Of a stretch of 32,435 nt of DNA, positions 21,637-30,546 are shown one piece after another. This DNA comes from Patescibacteria group bacterium. Its GTDB lineage: Bacteria; Patescibacteriota; Minisyncoccia; Minisyncoccales; Staskawiczbacteraceae. Where the stretch lies: NCBI GenBank assembly GCA_018895235.1, contig JAHIOM010000014.1, forward strand, positions 69,203-101,637, written 5' to 3'. Within the stretch, counting starts at the first letter, position 1; each line of letters opens with the position of its first letter. Position numbers and translations under genes: made by a program. The notes beneath the pieces are model-generated. The model saw only the letters and a program-made list of their open reading frames with translations. It was not told where the DNA came from and searched no databases.

Positions 21637-23061
21637 TTATTTCCAAAGCCACATTGGTCTTGGCGTTTTTCCTCTTGAAAAAAACTTTAAAAAATGGTTG
21701 GTGATAAAAATTGAAGTAAACATGCCGATTATATTACCCAACATTAAAGTTAGGGCAAATCCTTTTACAAAACTGGTGCCGAGAAAGAATAAAACTAAAG
21801 CAACTAAAATAGTGGTAAAATTCCCATCGCGGATTGAGGGCCACGCTCTTTTCAAACCCTCGGCAATGCTCTGCTGAAAGGTTTTACCGCTTTTTATTTC
21901 TTCTCTCATACGAGAGAAAACCAAGATGTTGGCATCGACGGCCATACCCATTGATAATATAAAACCGGCGATTCCGGCCAAGGTCAGGGTAATTGAAAAA
22001 AGCTTAACCAAACTTAACATTAAGACGATATAAAATAATAAGGAAAAAGAAGCAAGAAGGCCCGGGATTCTGTAAAAAATAATCAAGAAAAGAAGAATCG
22101 CTAAAAATCCTAAAATTCCCGCCAAAAGCGATTCTCGCAAGGAAACCTCTCCCAGAGTAGGGCCTACTGCTTTTTGAGAAATCGGAGTACCTATTTTAAC
22201 AGGCAGAGCGCCAGAGTTTAACCGCCTTACGATTTCGTTTGCCCTCTGGGTACTCATATCTCCTGTAATTACCGCCTTACCTCCGGATATTTTATCTTGG
22301 ACAATCGGCGCATAAATATCGGCTTGAGTGATTTGGTTATCAGCGTCAGTATCGACAATAGACATTCCGTCTAAAAATATAGCTAACGGATTTCCCACAT
22401 TTCGTTCCGTAACCTGCTCAAACAATACTGCTCCTTCGTCGTTAAATTGAAGTTGAATCGTCGGCTTATAACTTGTTTGATCAAAAACAACTTGTGATTT
22501 CTTTAAATATTTGCCTGTTAATTCCGTGGGTTTAAAATATGGGTGCTGAAAAGCCAATTCCCAATTTTCAACTTCCTGCATCTCTTCAATTGTTTTGCCC
22601 TGAACTTCTGTTATTTTATCTATAATCTGTTTTGTTTCTTCTTCTGTCCTCTGCTCTAAAAATTCAAGATATGGCGTCTCACCTATCATTCCTATTGCTT
22701 CATCAACATCTTTTATCCCGGCCAACTCAACAATTAACCTGTTTTCTCCGCTTACTTGGACTGATGGCTCTGTCACTCCAAAAAGGTTAACCCTTCTTTC
22801 AATAACATCTCTGAGCCCTGCCATTACCTCTGCTTTATCTTTATCATCAATATTAGTTAAATCAGCTTCGTAAATTAAGCTTACCCCGCCTTGTAAATCC
22901 AAACCTAATCTAAATGGCTTTGTCCAAAAATGAGAAAAATTTAAAGAAAGCCTTTGATTCAAAAGATCAACGCCCTTATTAAAATAATCGGAGTAAACAA
23001 AATTCCCAGCGAAAAATGCCAGGAGCAAAATACCGATAAAGATTAGGTTTTTATGCCGCAT
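21637..23061 (-). CDS. secD: Protein translocase subunit SecD
   Basis: A 474-residue partner of SecF. Helix 1 is followed by FRLGLDLQGGVSLIYEADL (the conserved D-LQGG motif), a large extracytoplasmic P1 domain with RRVNLFGVTEPSVQVSG, the pore-facing segment GALPVKIGTPISQKAVGPTLGEVSL, and a five-helix membrane domain including GMAVDANILVFSRMREE (the conserved Asp in helix 4). The size fits short Gram-positive/CPR-type SecD with a separate SecF. It acts in the cytoplasmic membrane with SecA-driven export; secA lies 1.4 kb upstream on the same strand. The 131-bp upstream spacer has a TGTGTT/AACACA hairpin but no convincing promoter. Confidence 0.96.
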   Translation of the reverse strand: MRHKNLIFIGILLLAFFAGNFVYSDYFNKGVDLLNQRLSLNFSHFWTKPFRLGLDLQGGVSLIYEADLTNIDDKDKAEVMAGLRDVIERRVNLFGVTEPSVQVSGENRLIVELAGIKDVDEAIGMIGETPYLEFLEQRTEEETKQIIDKITEVQGKTIEEMQEVENWELAFQHPYFKPTELTGKYLKKSQVVFDQTSYKPTIQLQFNDEGAVLFEQVTERNVGNPLAIFLDGMSIVDTDADNQITQADIYAPIVQDKISGGKAVITGDMSTQRANEIVRRLNSGALPVKIGTPISQKAVGPTLGEVSLRESLLAGILGFLAILLFLIIFYRIPGLLASFSLLFYIVLMLSLVKLFSITLTLAGIAGFILSMGMAVDANILVFSRMREEIKSGKTFQQSIAEGLKRAWPSIRDGNFTTILVALVLFFLGTSFVKGFALTLMLGNIIGMFTSIFITNHFLKFFSRGKTPRPMWLWK

Positions 23062-23192
23062 TTATTAATAAAAATTATCTTGTATAATATTTGTAAGTGA
23101 GGAAGAATGGAAAAAATTTATTTTTGCCTTTTGACCGAACGCGCAAATATGTGTTAAAAACACAATACCTTTTTTCTGGTAAATAATCAAGG

Positions 23193-23657
23193 CTATTCTA
23201 ACTTTTCTAATATCTTTAATTCTAATCTATCAGTATTTGTATCATAGATAGCAAAAGTGGGTTTATATATCTGGCCGGCTGCTTCGCCGGGGTTTATCAT
23301 TCGGCAGTCCCCTGTTCTTTCCTCCCAAGGACGATGAGTATGACCGTAAAATACCAAGTCGTATTTCGCGGTTTGCGCTAATTCTTTTGCGGTTCCCGGA
23401 TAATGTGTAAAGGATATTCGTTTTCCACCAAATTCAAATTCTATTTTTTCCGGCAAATCTTTTAAATTATGATCGGCATTTCCTCGAACGAATTTTACCT
23501 CACCCTTAAAATTATTTTTGATTTCATCAGTTGCTTCTTGTGAATTAATATCACCGCAATGTAAAAGCAAGTTGATTTTTTCTTTATTCAACCAGTCAAC
23601 CACTTTTTTTATATTCGTTAAATTATCGTGAGTGTCTGAAATAATCGCAATTTTCAT
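23193..23657 (-). CDS. YfcE/MJ0936-family metallophosphoesterase
   Basis: A 154-residue calcineurin-like phosphoesterase. The metal-binding motifs occur in order: SDTHDN (residues 7-12), HCGDIN (about 33-38), VRGNADHN (about 58-65), FTHYPG (about 84-89) and FYGHTHRPW (about 103-111). This is the YfcE-type small single-domain form, which hydrolyses phosphodiesters in vitro; the natural substrate is unknown. Length is typical. Its ATG overlaps the stop of the upstream Fic/Doc-like gene by one base, so it is translated in the same operon as that toxin-antitoxin pair, though it is probably not part of the toxin function. Confidence 0.9.
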   Translation of the reverse strand: MKIAIISDTHDNLTNIKKVVDWLNKEKINLLLHCGDINSQEATDEIKNNFKGEVKFVRGNADHNLKDLPEKIEFEFGGKRISFTHYPGTAKELAQTAKYDLVFYGHTHRPWEERTGDCRMINPGEAAGQIYKPTFAIYDTNTDRLELKILEKLE

Positions 23658-24082
23658 TAATTTTTTAAATCAACGATATAACTTTTTAAAAATTTAACAA
23701 TCGCCATTACGGTTTCGTCCTTAAATTTCGGGCTGCTTGTTGCCACCCAAACGGCAAAATTGTAAAACTCTTTTTGATCAACGCTAATCCATTTCTTGTT
23801 CTTGTGCAAAAAAACCATCAGAGTCGTCATTGCTATGCGTTTATTGCCATTCTGAAATGGATGATTTTTAATTATGAAATAAAAAAGGATTGCGGCTTTG
23901 CCGATCAATCCTTTGTATAAGAATTTTTTCTCAAACTTTTGGAATGGAGCGAATATTGAACTTTCCAAAATGTGTGGAAAACGAGTCGCAAAATCCGGGA
24001 TTGGTTCATCGAAAGACATCAACTCTTTTGCTAATCTAAAAGCAGTATATTCCATTTCTTCAACAGACAATAATTTTATCAT
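23657..24082 (-). CDS. Fic/Doc-family toxin (death-on-curing-like)
   Basis: A 141-residue Fic-fold protein with the motif HPFQNGNKR at about residues 75-83. The catalytic His, Gly/Asn anion-hole residues and Lys-Arg are present (GNKR as in Doc rather than GNGR of AMPylators). The acidic residue usual at the fifth position (HPFxD/E, metal-binding) is Asn here, which may weaken or change activity. Doc phosphorylates EF-Tu and Fic proteins AMPylate targets; which applies cannot be told. It overlaps the upstream helix-turn-helix gene by 4 nt (ATGA), the classic arrangement of a toxin-antitoxin pair. No N-terminal inhibitory helix is evident. Confidence 0.82.
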   Translation of the reverse strand: MIKLLSVEEMEYTAFRLAKELMSFDEPIPDFATRFPHILESSIFAPFQKFEKKFLYKGLIGKAAILFYFIIKNHPFQNGNKRIAMTTLMVFLHKNKKWISVDQKEFYNFAVWVATSSPKFKDETVMAIVKFLKSYIVDLKN

Positions 24083-24336
24083 GTATCCCCAAGCATTTTT
24101 AAGGTTTGACCGTATTCTTTAACGGTTTTTTTGACAGCTGCGTCTATTTCTCTTTTGCCTTCATCTGAAATTCCCATCGGCAGGATACCAGTCAGATTTT
24201 TTTTACGTATAATAAAACTTCTGCCGACTTTCATGGCTTTAATCTTTCCTTTTTTAATCTTTTTGAAAACAGCAACTCTGCTTATGCCTAAAATTTTCGC
24301 AAGTTCTGCTGTTGATAGAAATTCTTTATTTTTCAT
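24079..24336 (-). CDS. Helix-turn-helix (excisionase/MerR-like) antitoxin
   Basis: An 85-residue protein with an N-terminal DNA-binding domain: LSTAELAKILGISRVAVFKKIKKGKIKAMKVGRSFIIRKKNL (residues 6-47) is the excisionase-type winged helix. The C-terminal ~35 residues (ISDEGKREIDAAVKKTVKEYGQTLKML) form a predicted amphipathic helix that could bind and neutralise the Fic/Doc-like toxin encoded 4 nt downstream. No S/TxxxE(G/N) Fic-inhibitory motif is seen. It probably represses its own promoter through the GTTAAC repeats upstream. No strong Shine-Dalgarno is present. Confidence 0.8.
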   Translation of the reverse strand: MKNKEFLSTAELAKILGISRVAVFKKIKKGKIKAMKVGRSFIIRKKNLTGILPMGISDEGKREIDAAVKKTVKEYGQTLKMLGDT

Positions 24337-24347
24337 AAAAGATATAC

Positions 24348-24401
24348 GTTAACTAATTAATTATATGTTAACAGTGGATAACCGCTTTGTCAACGGTTAA
24401 C
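24348..24401 (-). promoter_or_regulatory. Toxin-antitoxin promoter with GTTAAC operator repeats
   Basis: Three copies of the palindrome GTTAAC lie at 24348-24353, 24367-24372 and 24396-24401. On the minus strand TTGACA (24388-24393) is followed after 17 bp by TAACAT, which overlaps the middle GTTAAC. An AACCG/CGGTT inverted repeat lies in the same stretch. Repressor binding here would block the promoter, consistent with autoregulation. Confidence 0.55.
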
Positions 24402-24431
24402 GGAGTTTTTCCTGGTTATTTCTTGTCTTTT

Positions 24432-26873
24432 TTACCGACCGTGACAGTGCTTATATTTCATTGGTCGGCCATCGGGATGTTTCGCCCCACATGGACAGGG
24501 ATCATTGCGACCTACTGTTTTTTTATCTCCGACTTTTATTGGCTGCGGCTGAATCGGCTTTTGTTTTGTTACTTCTGCTTTTAAAATGCTGTTGGCGATC
24601 ACTGCTTCAACCTCGCTTAATAATCTCTGGAACATTCTTCTGCCTTCGTTTTTATACTCTATCAAAGGATCCTGCTGGCCATAAGCCCTCAATCTAACAG
24701 AATCCCGCAGATACTCCATATTTTCCAAGTGTTCTATCCAAAAAGTATCTAAAGCCCGCAAACAAACCAGTTTATCAATCTGTCTCATAACATCCTGACC
24801 AACTTCTTTTTCTTTTTTATTGTAATCTTCTTCTGAAACTCCATTCTTTTTTAAAATTTCCAAAACATATTCTTTTAAAGTATTATTTTCAGCTCGTTCC
24901 AAAATCTCTTTCCTTTTTTTATAAAACACCCCTCGGTGTTTATTCATCACTTCGTCGTATTCTAAGACATGCTGCCTGACATCAAAATTAAATCCTTCAA
25001 CTTTTGCCTGGGCTGATTCAATCACCTTAGAAATCATACCCGACTCTATTGGTTCGTCTTCCGGCACTTTAAATGTTTCCATTATTGGTTTTATCCTGTC
25101 GCCGCCGAAAATTCTCATTAAATCGTCCTCTAAAGATACAAAAAACTGGCTGGAACCCGGGTCTCCCTGTCTGCCAGACCTTCCTCGCAATTGGTTATCA
25201 ATCCTTCTGGCTTCATGCCTTTCAGTACCAATCACGTGCAATCCGCCTGCTTCAATAACTTTTTTCTGGTCCGTTGGATCAGACGGATTTCCGCCCAAAA
25301 CAATATCAACTCCCCTACCCGCCATATTAGTAGCAATAGTAATGGCGCCGGTTTTTCCTGTTTGAGCAATAATTTCCGCTTCTTTCTGGTGATTCTTAGC
25401 GTTTAAAATATTGTGGGGAATTCCTTCCTTCTCTAATAATTTGCCCAGATACTCATTTTTATCAATTGAAACTGTACCAACCAGAACCGGCTGGCCAACC
25501 TGATAACATTTTTTAATTTCTCTTACGACTGCTGTAAATTTACCGTTAACAGATTTGAAAATTTTATCAGACGCATCTTTCCTTACCATTGGTTTGTTGG
25601 TTGGAACGGAAATAACATCAAGCTTGTAAACCTTATCAAATTCTTCTGCTGAGGTTAGGGCTGTACCCGTCATACCTGACAGGGTTTTGTACATTCTGAA
25701 ATAGTTCTGGAAAGTAATTGTTGCCCAGGTTCTTGATTCCTCTTGGACTTTCACTCCTTCTTTTGCTTCAACTGCCTGATGAAGGCCCGAGGACCATCTG
25801 CGCCCCGGCATTAATCTGCCGGTGAACTCGTCAACTATTACAACCTCACCCTCTTTTACCACATAATCCCTGTCTTTTTGAAAAAGATTTCTGGCTTTTA
25901 GGGCTGACTCTAACTGGTGGGTTGTAGCAATATCATTTTCCAGCCAAGGATCAGAACCCAAATCTTTTACTATTTTATTCTGACCGCCTTCGGTAAAGGT
26001 GACTGCTTTCATTTTCTCATCAATTTCATAATCTTCTTTTTCTTTCAGCCGACTGATAACTTTGGCAAAATGATAATATTTTTCAGTTGATTCTCCGCCT
26101 GGCGAAGAAATTATTAATGGCGTCCTCGCTTCATCAATTAAAATTGAATCAATTTCATCCACAATAGCAAAATTATGGCCCCGCTGAACCTGCTCTTTTA
26201 AATCATAAACCATATTGTCCTTTAAATAATCAAAGCCAAACTCATTGTTGGTGCCATAAGTAATGTCTGCCAAATACGCTTCTTGCCTGGAAACCGGTTT
26301 TAAAAAATCTTCTATAATTTTAAAACCCCCAAGCTTATCACGCATTTGGTCTTTTTCTGTGTCGGGTTTTTTGTAATCAGGGTCGTATAAAAACGACTGG
26401 GCATGATTAATGCAGCCAACAGTTAGCCCTAAAAAATTATATATCTGCCCCATCCAAACAGTATCTCTTATGGCCAAATAATCATTAACCGTAATAATAT
26501 GAACTCCTTTTCCTGTTAAAGCATTTAAATATGCAGAAAGGGTTGCAACTAAGGTTTTACCTTCCCCGGTTTTCATTTCAGCAATCTTGCCTTGGTGCAA
26601 AGTAATGCCGCCCATTAGTTGAACGTCAAAATGCCGCTGCTTTAGCGTTCTTTTTGCTGATTCCCTAACTAAAGCAAAAGCTTCGGGCAGCAGCTCGTCT
26701 AAACTTTTCCCCTGAGTTATTTTCTCTTTTAGTGCTTGGGTAGCTTGCGAAAGGTCCTTGTCGGATTTATCTTTGAATCCTGCTTCAAGCAAGTTTATTT
26801 GGGAAACTAACGGATATAGTTTTTTTAAGTATTTTTGGTGAGTATCGCCAAAGATTTTCGTAATTATTGACAT
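24432..26873 (-). CDS. secA: Preprotein translocase ATPase SecA
   Basis: An 813-residue SecA motor, slightly shorter than E. coli SecA (901). NBD1 has MKTGEGKTLVATL (Walker A, about residues 96-108) and VDEIDSILIDEARTPLIIS (Walker B/DEAD region). The two-helix-finger and NBD2 regions include GMTGTA, TNMAGRGVDIVLGG, and NQLRGRSGRQGDPGSSQFFVSLEDDLM. The C-terminus ends in VGRNDPCPCGAKHPDGRPMKYKHCHGR, the zinc-binding CxCx(n)CH motif that binds SecB or ribosomes. It drives Sec-dependent export with SecD/F encoded downstream. A weak promoter (TTGTTG, 17 bp, TAAAAT) may lie between the upstream hairpin and the gene. Confidence 0.98.
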   Translation of the reverse strand: MSIITKIFGDTHQKYLKKLYPLVSQINLLEAGFKDKSDKDLSQATQALKEKITQGKSLDELLPEAFALVRESAKRTLKQRHFDVQLMGGITLHQGKIAEMKTGEGKTLVATLSAYLNALTGKGVHIITVNDYLAIRDTVWMGQIYNFLGLTVGCINHAQSFLYDPDYKKPDTEKDQMRDKLGGFKIIEDFLKPVSRQEAYLADITYGTNNEFGFDYLKDNMVYDLKEQVQRGHNFAIVDEIDSILIDEARTPLIISSPGGESTEKYYHFAKVISRLKEKEDYEIDEKMKAVTFTEGGQNKIVKDLGSDPWLENDIATTHQLESALKARNLFQKDRDYVVKEGEVVIVDEFTGRLMPGRRWSSGLHQAVEAKEGVKVQEESRTWATITFQNYFRMYKTLSGMTGTALTSAEEFDKVYKLDVISVPTNKPMVRKDASDKIFKSVNGKFTAVVREIKKCYQVGQPVLVGTVSIDKNEYLGKLLEKEGIPHNILNAKNHQKEAEIIAQTGKTGAITIATNMAGRGVDIVLGGNPSDPTDQKKVIEAGGLHVIGTERHEARRIDNQLRGRSGRQGDPGSSQFFVSLEDDLMRIFGGDRIKPIMETFKVPEDEPIESGMISKVIESAQAKVEGFNFDVRQHVLEYDEVMNKHRGVFYKKRKEILERAENNTLKEYVLEILKKNGVSEEDYNKKEKEVGQDVMRQIDKLVCLRALDTFWIEHLENMEYLRDSVRLRAYGQQDPLIEYKNEGRRMFQRLLSEVEAVIANSILKAEVTKQKPIQPQPIKVGDKKTVGRNDPCPCGAKHPDGRPMKYKHCHGR

Positions 26874-26950
26874 TGTTTTTTATTTTGAGTAAAGCGAAAA
26901 TCAAGGTTCTGCCAGGAGGCATGGTTCTTATTTTAGATGAAAAGGACTTA

Positions 26951-26990
26951 AACAACAAGCCCCGCCTAAGCGGGGCTTGTTGTTTTGTTG
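26951..26990. terminator. Strong terminator hairpin after the surface-protein gene
   Basis: AACAACAAGCCCCGC-CTAA-GCGGGGCTTGTTGTT is a perfect 15-bp stem, 17 nt downstream of the surface-protein stop and 78 nt before secA. The T-rich tail is better on the plus strand, but the stem can end minus-strand transcription and insulate secA. Confidence 0.85.
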
Positions 26991-27001
26991 AGTTATTTTA
27001 T

Positions 27002-29758
27002 TTACTTTTTAAAACCTCGGATAACCCTTGATAATCCTACTAGAACTAATATCACAATAATGATTATCAGTAATATGTAAATCGGCCTGTTAAGATTAAC
27101 CCCCAGCAAACCAGCCAACCATCCTTCTGATTCGGAAATTATCTGTTGTCCTTCTTTCAAGAAGTTAATCTGGACATTATCTGAATCCGAACCGCTGGCA
27201 GTAGTAATTGTTCCTACAACATCAGCTGCTGGCCTGAATATTGAGCTTTCTGAAGTAATCTCACCCTTAAATGTTATGATCTTGGTGGTTCCTGGAGCCA
27301 AAGAGCCCAAGGTTACTCCGCTTCTAATATCTCCATTATACGGAACACCTTCAAGCATTAATTCTCCCTTGTATAACACCTCTTGAGGAAAATCAACTTT
27401 AACTACTACGTTATCCATTGTTCTGTTTTCTCCATTACTAACAACTGCAAGGAAATCAATTTTTTCTATTGAGCCGGCGCTAAAAGACTTTAACCATTGA
27501 ACTGCTTCGCTTTCTTTTTTGCCAAAAAGGGTAAGAGCTAAACCGATAACCTGGCAATCATTCTCACAAGAAGATATGGTTTCACCGCAATTACAAGCTC
27601 CGTCTCCGCAGTAGTCACAAACATTACAATAATCAATTGATCCCTTGGCGCAAGTGGCTCCATCGCAACGGAGTTCGTTTTGGCATTGGTTATTGAAACA
27701 GTTATCTATTGTACATTCATTTGCGTCCTGACAATCACGATACTTATCCTGCCTTACATTTAAAGAATCGTACCAGTAAAGATCGCTGTCATAGCATTTT
27801 TTGGCGTAATGAAGGATATATGAGGAACCACCGCAGCCTGATTTTGGCTGACAAACTGAATTACCATAAACACAAGTTTCTTCAGTTGAACAATAATCAA
27901 CCGTTGTCCAGCTGGATAAACCTGTCCAGCTGCTCCAAATACCGGTACAAGAAGCGCTGTATCCTGAACAATATTGATTTCTAGTTTTTGTTCTTTGCCC
28001 GACATCTGAACCGCAGGCTGAACCCCAAGGACAGCCGTATTCATTTTGGGTTTCGGTGTTACAAATTGAAGAGGTGTTTTTATAATGGCAGCCGTCACAA
28101 CAAACACCTGAAGTACACTCGCAGGCACTTGTACAAGATCCATTCTGGCAGGTTTGACCATAACCGCAGGTCTGGACAAATTGGTTGTCTGAGTAAGAGG
28201 TGGTGCTATAGCAAGCATTACCCGTACAACCTCGGTTGTAGCAGGTTCTTTGGCGGTAAATACTGTTGCCTACACAATAATTAGATCCTGTATCAGTACA
28301 ATAGCTGTCGCCGCAGTCCTGGTATTTTTCTTGTCTACCTCCAAGGTAGTCATACCAATAAACATCATTGTCGTAGCAGTTTAAATAGCGGTTCTGGTTC
28401 TGTCCACCGCACTGGTTGTTTTGGCAGGTTTGGCCTGATGCTGAACAATCCTGGTAATTATCGTATCTTAGGGACTGCTGACAAACTCCAGCAGAACACC
28501 ATCTTATGTTTTTTTGTCTTTGTAACCAGGTTGAACCTGAACATTGATAGTTTGAGGTCCAACTGTCATCTCCGCAGTCCTCGTACATTTCCTGCCTGGT
28601 GCCTTGAGAGTCGTACCAGTAAACATCGTTGTTGTAACATTGTTTGTAGGAATGATTAATATTCTGGGAGTTTACGCTAACTGAACAATTTGCATTGCCT
28701 GTTTGTGTCCCCGAGGTAACACTTACTGTAGCTGTATATGTTCCTGCATTTGGGAATGAGTTTGAACAGCTTTGAGAAGACCCTGCACAAGACCCTGACC
28801 AGGAATAAGTATATGAACCTGTGCCTCCTGAGGATGAAGAGCTGAAGTTTACTGTTTGATTGGTGTTGGCTGGGTTGGGTGAAGCAGAACAGGAGATAGA
28901 TAAAGAAGGAATAGGTTGACTGACATTAACTGAACAGTTAGCTGACCCTGTTTGTGTTCCTGAAGTAACGCTCACTGTAGCTGTATATGTTCCTGAGTTT
29001 GAGAATGAGTTTGAACAGTTTTGAGAAGATCCTGTGCAAGACCCTGACCAAGAATAAATATATGAACCTGTACCTCCTGAGGATGAAGAGCTGAAGTTTA
29101 CTGTTTGGTTGGTGTTGGCTGGGTTGGGTGAGGAAGAACAGGAGACATTAAGAGTGGGAGTGGGAGGAGAATAGCTTGCCAGAGTTATAAATTCTGAAGG
29201 ATAACTTTTGTAAGCGCCATTGTTCACGCCCATAACAAAACCGCGACCGTTCCCAGATATACTATTATAATCACTCAGCGGCATTTCTATGGTCCTAGTA
29301 ACCACCCATATAATATTTCCCGAACATCTTGAATCTGTTTCTCCGCGCACTACTACTTGAAAACTGGGGTTTATTAAATGGTATTGAGATGGCCAAACGC
29401 CAATAACAGGGTTTAGGTGCCAGCAACACTTTCTACTTCCATAACCACCAATCCCGCATTCCCCTCCTGGAAAATTAAGAGTACATACCTGTGTTTTTGT
29501 ACCAAAAAGCCAGTGGGTGGCGGCTATCCCCGACCAGGGAGTTTGCTTACATATCTTACCCTCTATGACCAAGGTAATTTTATTTGTAGCGTTATTATAG
29601 CTAGTGGAGTAGGTTGCAACTGGCCTTGTTGTATAGTTGCTCGCTTGAGTCCCATAGCAATACCAATGGGCATATGTAATGCTTGGTATAAACAGGATTA
29701 CAAAAAATCCCAAAATTATGGATATATATAATAGTTTCTTATAATTAAACATATTCAT
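27002..29758 (-). CDS. Secreted, membrane-anchored surface protein with PKD-like and Cys-rich repeats
   Basis: A 918-residue exported protein. Residues 1-30 are a signal peptide (KKLLYISIILGFFVILFIPSITYA). Two PKD-like repeats occupy about 204-276 and 286-359 (SSSPNPANTNQTVNFSSSSSGG type), nearly identical to each other. Three Cys-rich modules with CYxxDxYWYD...RQxxYxDC recur at about 373, 460 and 660, mixed with other Cys clusters. At about 760-850 there is a DUF11-like beta-sandwich (AVVSNGENRTMDNVVVKVDFP). A helix at about 887-910 (IYILLIIIIVILVLVGL) followed by RVIRGFKK anchors it. It probably acts in adhesion or host contact; disulphides imply an oxidising surface. It has a consensus promoter. 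Confidence 0.88.
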   Translation of the reverse strand: MNMFNYKKLLYISIILGFFVILFIPSITYAHWYCYGTQASNYTTRPVATYSTSYNNATNKITLVIEGKICKQTPWSGIAATHWLFGTKTQVCTLNFPGGECGIGGYGSRKCCWHLNPVIGVWPSQYHLINPSFQVVVRGETDSRCSGNIIWVVTRTIEMPLSDYNSISGNGRGFVMGVNNGAYKSYPSEFITLASYSPPTPTLNVSCSSSPNPANTNQTVNFSSSSSGGTGSYIYSWSGSCTGSSQNCSNSFSNSGTYTATVSVTSGTQTGSANCSVNVSQPIPSLSISCSASPNPANTNQTVNFSSSSSGGTGSYTYSWSGSCAGSSQSCSNSFPNAGTYTATVSVTSGTQTGNANCSVSVNSQNINHSYKQCYNNDVYWYDSQGTRQEMYEDCGDDSWTSNYQCSGSTWLQRQKNIRWCSAGVCQQSLRYDNYQDCSASGQTCQNNQCGGQNQNRYLNCYDNDVYWYDYLGGRQEKYQDCGDSYCTDTGSNYCVGNSIYRQRTCYNRGCTGNACYSTTSYSDNQFVQTCGYGQTCQNGSCTSACECTSGVCCDGCHYKNTSSICNTETQNEYGCPWGSACGSDVGQRTKTRNQYCSGYSASCTGIWSSWTGLSSWTTVDYCSTEETCVYGNSVCQPKSGCGGSSYILHYAKKCYDSDLYWYDSLNVRQDKYRDCQDANECTIDNCFNNQCQNELRCDGATCAKGSIDYCNVCDYCGDGACNCGETISSCENDCQVIGLALTLFGKKESEAVQWLKSFSAGSIEKIDFLAVVSNGENRTMDNVVVKVDFPQEVLYKGELMLEGVPYNGDIRSGVTLGSLAPGTTKIITFKGEITSESSIFRPAADVVGTITTASGSDSDNVQINFLKEGQQIISESEGWLAGLLGVNLNRPIYILLIIIIVILVLVGLSRVIRGFKK
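28680..29147. repeat. Internal tandem duplication (two ~220-bp copies)
   Basis: 28680-28899 and 28929-29147 are close copies, encoding the two PKD-like domains of the surface protein. Long identical blocks such as GAGGATGAAGAGCTGAAGTT show a recent duplication or continuing gene conversion. Confidence 0.9.
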
Positions 29759-29806
29759 AAATATGTATTTTTTCTTAGTTTTTAAACTCTTGTTTGAATT
29801 AATAGT

Positions 29807-29835
29807 ATTATATCAAATTGCGCTGTTTTTGTCAA
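29807..29835 (-). promoter_or_regulatory. Consensus promoter of the surface-protein gene
   Basis: On the minus strand TTGACA (29830-29835), 17 bp and TATAAT (29807-29812) match the sigma-70 consensus at all twelve positions, predicting strong expression with a ~40-nt leader. It is the best promoter in the window. Confidence 0.92.
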
Positions 29836-29910
29836 TATCGAAGGGGTAATTCTCCGTCGGGTTTTTGTACTACCAAATTACAACAATTTTAAAATTTTTG
29901 CAAATATTTT

Positions 29911-29936
29911 AAAACACCTCGAACATCGAGGTGATT
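29911..29936 (-). terminator. Terminator of the arginine decarboxylase gene
   Basis: On the minus strand CACCTCG-ATGTT-CGAGGTG is followed by TTTTAAAATATTT. It lies about 30 nt after the stop codon. Confidence 0.8.
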
Positions 29937-29963
29937 TAAAAAGACAAAATTTTATCAAATGCA

Positions 29964-30506
29964 CTACGGCACAAAAATTGCTGCTGCTACTACTGTAGTC
30001 CACAAACCATTCTTATTTCCTTGGGCCGTCTGAGTAACATTGGAAGAGGCAATAATTTTACCTGACATTTTAAAAACCTTTTCTTTTTCATCCCAGGCGC
30101 TTTCGGGATTAAATTCAATGCCGAGAGTCGTCGCCAGCATTGTCGCTGCTAAATCTTCAGTATAGTCGCTGACTTTTTCTTCTATTTCTCCAAAAGAATG
30201 GTGTTCTGAAAGATAACCGTATTGGTTATCTCCTGCCGGCACGGCACAGCCGATTGAGGCACCAATTAACCTGTTTGGTTCATTTGTTTCGGTCCTTGCT
30301 AAAACAGTAAAAACCACCTCGCCGGCTTTTAAAAGTTCCAGTCCTTTCTCGCGAGGCACCCTTTTGCAACCCGGAGGCAAAATACTAGAAACCGAAACTA
30401 AGTTGAATTTTTCAATTCCGGCGCTTCTAAGAGCTAACTCAAAAGAGCTTAATCTTTCTTTGGAAACTCCTACTCCTTTGGTAAAGAAAAACTTTGTTGG
30501 GATCAT
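29964..30506 (-). CDS. Pyruvoyl-dependent arginine decarboxylase (PvlArgDC)
   Basis: A 180-residue enzyme that converts arginine to agmatine and CO2, using a pyruvoyl group made by self-cleavage. The start [20 protein letters not shown] and the segment [16 protein letters not shown] (about residues 35-50) match the family; the Ser-Ser pair in VSSILPP is the expected cleavage site that yields the beta chain and the pyruvoyl-capped alpha chain. [11 protein letters not shown] and [11 protein letters not shown] follow as in archaeal and chlamydial homologues. Agmatine can feed polyamine synthesis or acid resistance; no agmatinase or antiporter is in the window. It lies 40 bp after hpf on the same strand. 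Confidence 0.92.
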   Translation of the reverse strand: MIPTKFFFTKGVGVSKERLSSFELALRSAGIEKFNLVSVSSILPPGCKRVPREKGLELLKAGEVVFTVLARTETNEPNRLIGASIGCAVPAGDNQYGYLSEHHSFGEIEEKVSDYTEDLAATMLATTLGIEFNPESAWDEKEKVFKMSGKIIASSNVTQTAQGNKNGLWTTVVAAAIFVP

Positions 30507-30546
30507 TAATTTATTAAATTATTATAATTAGTTAGTTATTTTCCAA

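Noticed and set aside
27709-28284. ORFs on both strands inside the surface-protein gene
   Set aside because: They arise from the biased codon content of Cys/Ser/Tyr-rich repeats and have no start signals or recognisable domains.
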